Shown here piece after piece: positions 10,301 through 19,900 of a stretch of DNA of 64,000 bases. Location of the stretch: NCBI RefSeq assembly GCF_020740795.1, contig NC_067293.1:20402378-20466377 (forward strand), written 5' to 3'. Position 1 is the first letter of the stretch, and each line of letters opens with the position of its first letter. Below the pieces are notes generated by a model. That model saw only the letters and a program-made list of their open reading frames with translations. It was not told the DNA's origin and did not search any database. The position numbers and the translations under genes are program-made. The DNA comes from Apus apus. Taxonomy: Eukaryota; Chordata; Aves; Apodiformes; Apodidae.

Positions 10301-10488
10301 AAGGAGCAGCTTCTTCAAGGTGTGAAAGCACAGGTCATTATGAGGAACCCATCTCCTGCACTGACAGCAACTATGTGGTGGAGCCTATGAAAAACAAAGG
10401 AGCTGAAGAAATAAATACACAAAAGAATGAATATGAATGTGTTGGAAACACCCAAGAATCTGAATATGAAGTAGGGGACACTGCATGA
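4311..10488 (+). CDS. VSIG4: VSIG4-like gene A (complement receptor CRIg family), eight coding exons
   Basis: Type I membrane protein of the VSIG4/CRIg family; in mammals this is a macrophage receptor that binds C3b/iC3b and restrains T cells. Coding exons: 4311-4365, 5343-5699, 6813-7088, 7850-7918, 8212-8280, 9028-9141, 9855-9876, 10290-10488. All introns are GT-AG. The join is 1161 nt, 386 residues and a TGA stop, with no internal stop. Residues 1-19 form the signal peptide. The V-set domain (20-137) has C41-C113 and [11 protein letters not shown], very close to mammalian VSIG4. The second Ig domain (138-229) has C164-C209, SGSPPIRY and DAGTYFC. A stalk follows (230-281), then a membrane span (about 282-308) and a tail with Y317, Y338, Y349, Y369 and Y380. 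N-glycosylation sequons are N22, N95 and N121. Introns 1-6 are phase 1 and intron 7 is phase 2, as in the neighbouring paralog. Family assignment is strong; the exact orthology of the two copies is not resolved here. Confidence 0.87.
5343..5699 (+). CDS. VSIG4: Gene A exon 2: V-set Ig domain
   Basis: A symmetric phase 1-1 exon of 357 nt begins after a TTCTTCCTGCAG acceptor and ends at GTAAAA. It encodes a complete V-set domain with the TTLPC and DRGTYTC cysteine contexts. The SGDH and RVSV strand motifs match VSIG4, where this domain contacts C3b/iC3b. It carries three N-glycosylation sequons, against one in the paralog exon. Confidence 0.9.
6180..6764 (+). mobile_element. CR1 LINE 3' fragment inside intron 2 of gene A
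   Basis: A 5'-truncated CR1 in sense orientation, with the typical CACTACAAGAAGGACATTG and GATTCTGTGA sequences. It sits 48 bases upstream of exon 3. The corresponding intron of gene B is uninterrupted (around 17079/17080), so the insertion postdates the duplication. It accounts for most of the 546-base size difference between the two introns. No clear target-site duplication is visible. Confidence 0.9.
6813..7088 (+). CDS. VSIG4: Gene A exon 3: second Ig domain
   Basis: A symmetric phase 1-1 exon of 276 nt encoding a C2/I-type Ig domain with cysteines C164 and C209, tryptophan W176 and DAGTYFC. It is GC-rich, unlike the other exons of this gene. Two in-phase acceptors lie six bases apart (AG at 6811-6812 and 6817-6818). 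The first gives VVKVAVTKP, which aligns best with mammalian VSIG4; the second would drop two residues. The exon is identical to the paralog exon except for one silent base (6829 C against 17144 T). Confidence 0.92.
7850..7918 (+). CDS. VSIG4: Gene A exon 4: first stalk exon
   Basis: A phase 1-1 exon of 69 nt after a TTCTTGCAG acceptor, encoding [11 protein letters not shown] then a Thr/Ser/Gly-rich stretch (GGSTTIT). An alternative donor at 7880 would shorten it to 30 nt in the same phase. An AT/GT-rich simple repeat begins shortly after the donor. The exon is predicted from phase, splice sites and position, so it is less certain than the Ig exons. Confidence 0.6.
7936..8000. repeat. TA/TG-rich simple repeat in intron 4 of gene A
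   Basis: Alternating TATA, TGTA and GTGTA runs begin about 18 bases after the exon 4 donor. Such tracts are length-variable and could affect use of the adjacent donor. Confidence 0.7.
8212..8280 (+). CDS. VSIG4: Gene A exon 5: second stalk exon
   Basis: A phase 1-1 exon of 69 nt between TTTTGCAG and GTAAGT, encoding [20 protein letters not shown] and then TTQ. It corresponds in position and phase to 18401-18466 in gene B, sharing the LP(V/A) start and Thr/Pro-rich character. Confidence 0.7.
9028..9141 (+). CDS. VSIG4: Gene A exon 6: transmembrane segment
   Basis: A phase 1-1 exon of 114 nt after a TTGCCCTAG acceptor, ending at GTGAGT. It encodes about 27 hydrophobic residues ([20 protein letters not shown] and onward) followed by the cytoplasmic anchor RKPK. 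This is the only convincing membrane span besides the signal peptide. Confidence 0.85.
9855..9876 (+). CDS. VSIG4: Gene A exon 7: juxtamembrane tyrosine micro-exon
   Basis: A 22-nt exon encoding AQTYEVK, matching the YE-type end of mammalian VSIG4. It ends in phase 2 at donor GTGAGT. The donor overlaps a TGA that would stop translation one residue later if the intron is retained. The same arrangement is found at 19365-19386 in gene B. Confidence 0.75.
10290..10488 (+). CDS. VSIG4: Gene A exon 8: extended cytoplasmic tail
   Basis: The last coding exon follows a TTTTGTCTTCAG acceptor, is entered in phase 2 and ends at TGA 10486-10488. It encodes 66 residues including HYEEPI, NYVVEPM, NEYECV and SEYEVGDTA. 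The last two tyrosines are 11 residues apart, the same spacing as in gene B. From memory, mammalian VSIG4 ends before this exon. Confidence 0.8.
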
Positions 10489-11195
10489 GAACTAACTGTG
10501 CTCCACAGGTTGCAGTCTGAAGAGTATCCAGGCAAAATTTATCTTTCTATTCACCTTTGCCCCTGAAAAATGGGTTCAACAAGCAGTTTTTGCTCCTTGC
10601 AAAAAAAATTTCTGAGCCTTAACAACCTCTGCAGTGAAAATGCAAACCTCTCTGGGAACTTCAGCTGCAGATTGCTGTCTAGATCTTCTGGTTTTGCTTT
10701 CCTCAGCTCCCTGCCACCACCTCTGTAGAAGAAAGCCCTCTGAAAGCCAGTGTATACAGACCCCAGGCCAGGAGGGCTGTCCTGAGGTGACTGCTTTATG
10801 TGACCAGAGGATCTGCCTTCACAGCCTCGTATATGGTAGCAGCACCAGCACCAAGGGCTGCTCAGCATCGCCAGCACCTTTCAGTGCTGGCCTGCAAATC
10901 AGTGTTTCCCATCCCTCCCTTCTACCTGAAGTGCTGCACAGGGTATCCTAGATGTGAGAAAACCCTTAAAGAAACACTGAAAGCCAGAAGCCAGGATAAA
11001 ACCAAAAACCTTACCTAGGGCAGCAGTATAAGAAGAAGAAATGTCCCCTGCAGCCCTGGTGTTGTGGAGAGTGGTCAAGGTCTTGGAAACCTTCAAAATG
11101 AAAACAAAAAACCAGCAGCTTTTGGTGGTGATGGTGGTGGTGATGGTATCTTGGAAAAAAATGTCAACATGTACATCAAGGAAAAAATGAAAATC

Positions 11196-11201
11196 ATTAA
11201 A
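11196..11201 (+). terminator. VSIG4: Putative poly(A) signal of gene A (ATTAAA)
   Basis: ATTAAA about 710 bases after the stop codon is followed by T/GT-rich sequence around 11225 and 11260-11290. The resulting 3' UTR is about the same length as that predicted for gene B. No AATAAA lies between the stop codon and this site. Confidence 0.5.
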
Positions 11202-11299
11202 CTTGATGACTGTAAACTGAATAGATGTTTTCATAGTTCCCTCTATTTTGCCTGTGAAGGTGACTGTGCATGAGTGTTGGGGTGTGTCCAGGAATTTTG

Positions 11300-13830
11300 C
11301 TCCTTCATGAGAGCAGAGGAATTATTGTGGATCTGCTGGAGTTTGGGGTATGCTTTGGATGTGGGGTTGGAGGATGTGTGTAGGCTGTAGCAGCCACAGT
11401 TTAGGGAAGAGAAGATGTAAGAGTTGCTGCTGGTCCAGTGTGAGGTTCAGAGCTAATGAAATGAGATTGTTAGGGGGTGAAAGAAAATTAGTTGTTCTAT
11501 GAAGAGTGTAAAAAGTCAGTGAAGGCTGACAGTCCTTCCTGAGCAGGAGGGAGAGAAGGGGAGGAAAACCCTTCCAAGAGTATTGCAAGGCACGCAATTA
11601 TCACCAAAAGAGTTTTCCAGAAAACAACAGAAAAATCATGGCTGAACAGTGTGTTAATGTGATGACAAATCAACAGTGTTGACGTTTTCTGGGAAACTAT
11701 TGTGGTTTCTTCATCTTTCAAGTCTAGATGAGGCTTCAGTTTTTGGAGCTCTGTAGTAATGTTCTCATTCTTTAAAAAAGGCGGTGGTATTTTGTTTGGT
11801 TTTGTTTTTTTTTTAAAAAGGGTGTTTTTGCATGTGTTGGTAGGGAGGGGATGGGAAAGGAGTGTTACAGTACTGGGAAGCAACCCCACCCCCCTGACCT
11901 CCATCCAAGAAACCAACTTATTGCAATGGGAATATGGGGCTTTCATGCTGGTCACTTCGAGCTGTGAGACTTATAGAAATTATGCTTGGGAGTGTGTCAT
12001 GTCCAGTGTGTGGAAGGAAGGTGGGTGCCTGCAGGGACAGGCTGCAGGATTAATTACCCACCTTACCCTCTGGTAAAAAAGAAATGGGCTGACTGTGTGA
12101 CTTGGGGAGGAGAAAACTAGCAGCTACATCTCTTCTTCAAGGAGAGAATGATGTCATGTCCACCACTTTTGAGGAACCACGGTTGTTGGTGTTTGTTTTG
12201 GCTAAATAGTAATTTTTTTTATTCTGTATAATTTCTGTTTCAGGAAGTCCTACATGGCTGCTTCAGAAAGTAGTCACATCAACAGTTTCAGCTTGGGATT
12301 TCAGCTTGTTCCAGGGCATGTTCCCCAAAATCTAGCTTCTTTTAAAGTCTTTTGCATAGAAAATAGTTTGCTGGGACAAACTTCTATTGCCGGTCATGGA
12401 CCAGGTGTGCAAAAGGCTGGTTTTAAATAATCTCTCTGAAAATGGACTCACATCCACTCCTTCAGTGACATTGCTTGAATTTTAAGAAGTCTTTGCTTGC
12501 TTTTAGGCAGGACTCAAACAGAGCTGATGGCTTCTTGGTGTCAGAGTGGGCAATAGGGCACAGGCAGTATGACCTGGTACCACGCTAGTAGCTTCAGTGA
12601 GAAAGTCAAGAAGAAAAGGCAGCAAAAATCAAGTTTCCAGTATAGCAACAAGGATTAGCTCAGCCAGAATGGGTGGTGTTGCTGCCTGTGTGGTCTTCCC
12701 CAGCAGGATGTCACCTGGTGGTATCTTGTAGCCTGGAACCTCGCAGGCAGGTGTTGCACCAGGTCTCACCACACCACATTCAGCTTTTTGCTCCAGGCTG
12801 CTATGCTTGCCACAGGCAAGTTTTCCTGCAGCAACAGGCAGAGCTCAGCAGATGGTGCAAATGGTGTAACATGAAGAGTGGGTGACTCTGGCTTGGTAAC
12901 CTCTCATTTCTCCATGCACCTTCTCCATGGCCCTGGTGGGTGTAACTGTACTGCAATGGGGCACAAATTCTGGGCAGCTGGTAGGAAAACTGAGCTTTTG
13001 CAGGGAATTTTCTGTTGCAGAAGGGAGCAGGATGTTGTTTTCTTATTGTCTTCTCTGCACATTTTCAGAAAGAAAAAAAAAAAAAAGAAAAGGTGTAAAA
13101 GTGGCATCCTGAGTTTTCTGGTCCCAGGCTCATATTGTTTGGCAAAGAAACTAGAGCTGGTTGTCTTTCTCACTTGGGTCCCAGACTGACTTGCTGAGAA
13201 GGTGAACGGGCTCATCCTTGGAGAGTCTGTTGCTGCAGAGGTTGGTCCATGCATGTGGTGTGAGAGCTGAGTGTCCTCAGCAGGAGACACTGCGGAAGCA
13301 GAACGGAGCATCAACCAGCTGGTCTCTGCCTCGTGCTCCTGGGCGGTGTGAGGTGAGTCGATGCACTCAGACTCCTGCTTTTCCATGTCTTGATGCCAGG
13401 TTTGAGCCCTTGTGGTACAATGGAGAGAGATGCTGGGCACTCTGCTGAGCGGTATCATCACCCACAAACCGGAGGGAATCCAGTTCATGCGTCACAAGCA
13501 TCCTCAGGTTCCCTTTCACTTGCTACTGAGTGCTTGACTGTGTAGGCATCATAAAGCTCATAAAGTTGCATTCATAAAGTGAATGCAACTGTGGAAGAAA
13601 AGAAAGAAAAAAGAAAAAATAAAATAAACAGATTTATGAAGAGCAATAAAAAGCATCTCTAGTCAGAAAAGTCAAGAGAACAGTAAGAGAAGTGGGTGGG
13701 GACAGGAGGATATTAAATGGAACTGGAAAGATCCTTATGTCTTTGTCCATCCTTTACCCTTCACCTAACTTGGCAATGAAATGGACTCGTGATATTTCAA
13801 AAAGAGGATCCTAGATGACAAAGGACAGAA
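11300..13830. other. Intergenic spacer between the two VSIG4-like genes
   Basis: About 2.6 kb with no supported exon. It contains a poly-A/AG run at 13069-13090 and an A-rich stretch at 13600-13625. I found no third VSIG4-like exon here. Confidence 0.5.
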
Positions 13831-13835
13831 GAAAG

Positions 13836-13845
13836 GGAAGTTTCC
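13836..13845. promoter_or_regulatory. Palindromic ETS-type site upstream of gene B
   Basis: GGAAGTTTCC carries a GGAA core on both strands about 65 bases before the predicted start codon. It resembles ETS or ETS/IRF composite sites. Functional assignment is inference from motif and position. Confidence 0.25.
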
Positions 13846-13905
13846 TTCACTTGTGTTCTGGTCCCAGGAGTGTGGGGGTCTCTCGCCAAGTGCAGGGAAA
13901 GGAGG

Positions 13906-13981
13906 ATGGAGCTGCAGCCTTGGGCAGTGGGAGGAGGAGTGTGGATGGTGGTGATTGGGATGGCTTTCATCAGCTGCAACG
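13906..13981 (+). CDS. VSIG4: Gene B exon 1: signal peptide
   Basis: The exon encodes MELQPWAVGGGVWMVVIGMA then FISCN, and ends in phase 1 at GTGAGT, the same phase as gene A exon 1. It is 21 nt longer than the gene A exon. The hydrophobic core is consistent with a signal peptide. Confidence 0.75.
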
Positions 13982-16900
13982 GTGAGTAAATGCTTCAGTG
14001 TGTGAGAGTAAAAATTAGAGTATTAGGAGGGTAGGGAAAATCTTTTTAGCTACATTGTGTTAATTTTTTAAAAATGCTGCTCTGGCATGTTAACTTACAA
14101 AGCAGTCTTTGTGGAGCTGGAACATTAATTCTTCTAGAATTGAATAATGTGTTGGGGTTGTTCTGCTAGCATGGTCCTGGGAAGAGGAGCTATGAGACCA
14201 GGTGTCAGCACACACATGGTTTCCCTTGGTCTCTCCTGAGCTGCTGCCTCTCTAGATGCATTAAGAGAGGTGACACTGGAATCTTTGCTTCAGTTCATAC
14301 GCCCATGAGGCACATGTGCCACTCCCAGGGTACAGATGACACTGACACCAGCATAGGAAGGTTTTGGGAAACAGGAGAAAGGTGCTTCAACAAGTTGTAT
14401 AAGGAAGCACAGAATTGCTCCTGGGATGTGGAAAAAGGGGTCGAAGTATGTTCCCCATTTCATCACCAAAAAAAACCAAACCAAAACAAACCAACCAGCT
14501 TTGCAGATATCTGGATCTGCCTCTTGAGCCTCTTAGTGTGAGTGAAGGCAGCTGAACACAACCCGTGCTTGGGGAGGAGGGGAAAGGGGGAGCAGGATAA
14601 GGGGGCATAGGTAAAGCTGAGCCCGGTCCAGCTAAATTCAGGTGATTTGGTGCTTACAAGAGGCACTTCCCAGAGGAGCTGTGGGCAGACAGCTGGAGAG
14701 GCTGGAAGAATGTGCTGGCTACCACAAAATCTGCCTCCTCTTCTCCTGTGCCCATTGGAGTGCTCAGCAGGGTGTTTCTCTGGGTGAAGCAGGTGGGGGC
14801 CAAGAGATCTAGCTCAGATCTGGGGGTCTCTAAGGCTAAAGCGCAAAGCTTGGGTTTAGTCCACCATTCCTGGTCCAGGTCCAGTGCTTCAGAGCAGAGC
14901 CTAAAAGGCTCCTGCCTACATGGCCCTTCAGTGCCACCAGAGCAGCTGGTGCTGGCAGGTTGGGAAGGAAGATGCTCAACTGCTTCAGAAAATGGGCCAT
15001 AATATGAGAGTTCAACATTTTGTCTGTTATCACACCTTACAGATAACACAAATCCCTCTGATCATCATCTAATCTCTAATGTGACCCTTCAGGTTTTTAC
15101 CTGGTTCAGCTATATTTCCCTTTGGTGGGAGAATTCATGTTGTTTGTCTGGAAGACTATAGCCCAGTTTAGGAAGTGTCACTGGGAGTAAGTACATCTTT
15201 TAAAAACATTCTTTTGGGGATTTTTATTTTTCTGAGTTTCCCCCATTCCTTGCAATCAGCTCTTGTTGAAATTGGTCACATACAGAGTGCAGCTGCTCCA
15301 CAGGGAATCAGTGGATGCCAGCAGCTATTCCATGGCACTCAGCAATGCAAGACAACATGGGGGAGATGTTTAAACAAAATTGTGTCCAGATGAATACCCT
15401 GGATAGCAAACATACTTGAACTTGAGTGCACCAAAACCCTTGAGGCTATTTCTGAGCACTGTTCTAAATAGCTCCCACCCTTCTGAAGTTTTTATCAGTG
15501 GGAGCCTGTGAAAAGAGCAAGAAGAGAGATGGAAAAGCTTTAAAAATGCTCGAGGAGTTGTTTGCCTGGGATGTGAGATGTGAAGAAGAGAGCTGTGCCT
15601 GCCCTCTCAGCTGGTAAAGGAAAACCAAAGCTCCCTGTCAGAAACAATCTTCCAGGAGGCTCACCCCAGCAGCGGCCTCAGCTGTCCCATGGACACAGCT
15701 CCTCCTCCCACCCTTCCTTCCATATAGAAGGTAGAAGTCAACACTGCCAGTGGGGTTGTCAGAGCATCCTGTGTCACTGGGGGGAGGCCCCTGCTCTTTG
15801 ACTCATCATGTGCAAGTGTGAGCAGAAAGCCAAGATGCAGGATCAGGCTGTGAAGGCTGGGGTGAGAGAGCAGGAGCAAAAGGTGCTCCTAAAGGCCTTG
15901 CAAGGACTGAAGCTGTGATGCTGCCACCAGGAGCAGGATTTGTGCCTCTCCATACCAAGAAGGAATTGAGAACTGGCAAGTGTCCAGAGAGAAACAATAA
16001 AAATAGCTGTGAAGTCAAAGCAACTGTTGACTTCCTTACGGTCAGTGAGGTGGGGACAGGCCCTGGTTTGGCTGGCTGTGGTCCACAGCACATCTAAGAG
16101 GTGCCCACATGCTGTCTTCCACAAACTAGTGATTCCTATCTGCCTAAGGATGTTCTCTTCTGCTGCTTTCTTATTTCTTCTCTTCAACTGTTGTTCCCTG
16201 CAGCCTTCCTGGATCTGTCTGGTGTCCATGAGATCAAGGGCACATGGATGGCATCCACCACTTTACCATGTACCTACATGCCCTCAGAAGGTTTCACACA
16301 GCAAACGCTCACCTGGAGCATAGAGAGGGACTATAGCATCTCTACCATCTTCCGGAGGGATGAGTCTGGTGACCATATCTTGTTGTCCCAGTTCCGAGAC
16401 CGGGTCAGCGTCCCAAAGCACAGCCCAGGGGACATCTCACTTCTGATCGAGAACCTCGAAATCCCTGACAGTGGACACTACATCTGCCAAGTCATCTGGA
16501 GATCTATAAACAACAGCTTGATAACAAAGGATGTGACCACTATGCTTAAAGTTGTCAAAGGTAAATCCCTGCTCTTGTGTAGCTAGCCTAACCCACAGAG
16601 CATGTAGGAGCAGCAGCTGGTGGGAACAGGTTTTCACACCATAATCCTGGCTGGGTGTTGAGGCACTCTCCTACTTTGCTGTGTTAGCCCTTCTCCGTCG
16701 GTGGAGATGTAGGAATGGATGGGGGCAGGTGGGTCACCTTGATCTGGAACACTCCAAGGACCACTTGAACCTGAGGTGCTTGAGATGACATCCAGATCTG
16801 GTTTTGGCTGCAGGTAGCCAGCATCTCTGTAGCTAGTGGGACCGCACGTGGGTGTTGTACTGGCCAATGCTGCCGTATCCCCTCCCCAGCATCCTCAGTC

Positions 16901-19900
16901 TCTCTGCAAGGGGGGCACCCACCAAGCAGAGCGGGACTTGCATGACAGGGCAGGTGTAAATATGGTGTCATAGCTGGTGTAAACCTGGCTTTGGGCACAT
17001 GTGAGATGAGCTGGACCTGTGCAGAGGTGAGGAGACAGCGCTGCCTCTCCTCCTCCCAGGAGAGCCCCAAATGCCAAGCAACAACTGGGGTGAGGGGGCC
17101 CTTCCCCAGCACAGCTTTGTCTTCCAGTTGCAGTGACCAAGCCTGTCGTCAGGGCGGGCGAGCTGGGGCTGGTGGTGCCAGCGGGAGCCAGGACCAGCCT
17201 GACCTGTGTGGCCAGTGGGTCCCCGCCGATCCGCTACCGCTGGTTCCGGGGCAGCCCAGGGGGGACAGCCCAGCCCCTGGGCAGCCAGGCCGAGCTGGCC
17301 TGGGCCCACCTGCTGCCCTCGGACGCTGGGACCTACTTCTGCCAGGCAGAGAACAGGGTCGGGGCGGCGCAGCGCAGCGACACCGTCCAGCTGGTGGTCA
17401 CAGGTGAGTCCCTAGAGCCTCCAGCTCCTCATCGCCGCTGGATCAGGCTGATGGGGGAGTTTCCTCTTTCATAGCAGAATCAGCCTTATAATTTTAATTG
17501 TCTCTTGGCTGCCACCCAGAGAGGAAACCAAAGGGGCTGGTGTCCTCCCTGCAGTGGAGTGACTGGTCATGGCAGAGGGCAGGAAAATGTCCCCAAGTCC
17601 CTCTGGGACCAGGATGGCTCCTGCCCTTGCTGTGTCTTGCTCCTACCTTGCCCATACTGCAGACAGGGCATGGGGACACAGTCTGATGACCAGTCTTTTC
17701 CACAGAGTTCCCAGCCACACAGCAGCCCAGCCCTGGGGCTGGCTGGCACAGCAGACCCCCCCTTGCTCCTCGAGGCAAGGAGCCCCAGCAAGTGCCCACA
17801 GGTCGATGCTCTGGGCTGCAGGGGAAGGGTTGCTGGGACAAATCTACCTGACATTCCTTCCAGGCTGCAGGTCCTCTTTGCAGATGGGATGGAAATGGTC
17901 CACCCTGTCCCCCTGTGTGGGCAGCTGGGTTGGAGCCTCCCTGGTACAGCAGCAGAGACAGAACTTGTGGGACCATGACCTGAGAAACCAGGGGCTGGCA
18001 CAGCCTCCACAGGGGCTCACCTGAGGCAAGAAAACCAGCTTGGGGGCTTGCCAATGGCAAACCAGACCAGCCAGGGAGTCACTGTGGGGGAAATAAAGTG
18101 AAGAAGGTCCTGTGGGAACCTGGATGAGCCCCAGTGAGACAAAGCCAAAGCATTCCCTGGCCATGCAGTACCCAGCCACAAGTGACTGGTGCCTGGAGAC
18201 CTACTCTGCTGGCCAGGGCTGCTGGGGGGGGTGGGGGAGCCGAGTGCCACAGGCCTCCTGCAAGCCGTGCTCATGGAAAGGGGGCAGGCAGCTTCATAGC
18301 AGAAGTGACGCCAGCCGAGGGGGGAAGGGGATCGGTGCCGTCCCACTGCAGCCCCTTCAGCCTCATCAGCCTCATCATCCTTCACCCTTCGGCTTGGCAG
18401 GTCTGCCCGCAGCGCCGACAGTCTCCGGGGGGGATGCCGCTCCGGAGGGCCCCCCCATTGCCGCAGGTGAGCCGAGAGTGCTGGGAAACGCAAGACTGGC
18501 ACTGGCAAGGGCAGGTTGCTGAACGCTGTCTGCAGACCAAACACAGAACGTGGCTGTAGCAGGGAAAAAGCCCTAGCCTGTCAAACATCGCTTTATCATA
18601 GAATCGTTTTGGTTGGAAAAGACCCTTAAAACCATCGAGTCCGACCGCTAAAAACCCAGCCGGGTTTTCTCCAGGCAGGAGCTGCCCTTCCGGGCCCCCA
18701 TCCGCAGACTCCGGAGTGCGATCACTGCCTGAAGTTTGCTTTTTGTTCCTGCCCGAGAGGGGCTGGAAACGCCCCCGCTGACCCAGCCCCTCGGAGCTCC
18801 CGCCTCAGGCGGCGGTTGCGGGATCAGCTCGGTCTAACGCACTTTCACAGCCCGGGCTGGGTCCGCCCCGCGGTCACCCTGCAGCTCTCGGGCCCGTCCC
18901 CCCTGTCACCCTGCAGCTCTCGGGCCCGTCCCCCCCTGTCACCCGGCCGCTCTCCCCCGCAGGTGCCCCCCGGGCCGCCCCTGCCCTCCTGGCCGCGCTG
19001 GGCGCCGCGGTCGGGGCGGTGCTGGTCGCGCTGCTGCTCCGGCGGCGGGACAAGGAGCGGGAGCGACGGGGACGCGACGGGGACGGTGAGTGACGGGGAC
19101 ACGGTGGAGGGCAGCCCCGGTCCGAGGGGACGGGGCGGACTGGCGGGCTCCATCACCCCTCTCTTCCCCCGCTTCTACCCCACCTCTTCCTCCTCCGTCT
19201 TCCCCCTCCCCTGCTCCAATCCCAGCCCCAGCTGGTCTCTTCGAGGAAGATCCAGGGTGGGGAGGGCTATTCCTGAAGGTGGGAATATCTGGGGGTAGCT
19301 GGGTTTTTTTCTTGTGACACATAAAACATGTTGATGTATATCTTTGATTCTGCTTTTTCTCCAGAACCTCTCTATGAAGTTGCTCTGTGAGTATAATTTT
19401 CTCACCCAGGACGTTAAGAAAACTTTGACGGCATCACAATGATGCCTGTTTCCAAAAAGCCTCTTTTTGCTCAGCCAAAGGTTCCTTTGAGTGGCGGGGG
19501 GAGGACCTGAGTACCTTGACAGTCCGTTTAGTTTGCAGCACCAGAACGTCACCAGCGCAGGGCAGGAGGTGCCGAGGGGAGGTCTGTTCTATCGTGGGCC
19601 GCGATGAGAGAGATTCTGGGTGCTTTGCTCTGCCCTGCAGATGCTCTCTGTAGTAAACTAGTCTCTGGAGTAAATTCCACCATTATTTCACATCACAAAG
19701 GACAGGAATTCTCAACTCTTCCCTTGACATAAGTTCCTTTGATACACGCCTTTCTCTTTAGGGAACACATCCTAGTGCTTACCCAAGGATTACTGGGTGC
19801 AATTCCTCTTTGTTTACAGTTACACAAATGTATCTTCTACCTTGTCCTAATTTCAGCCTTTAATCCCTTCATAATATTTTCCCCTTCAGGGACATGCCTG

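Noticed and set aside
12904-13488. 194-codon minus-strand open frame
   Set aside because: Includes a poly-F run from the poly-A tract at 13069-13090 and no recognisable motif; no supporting splice or promoter signals.
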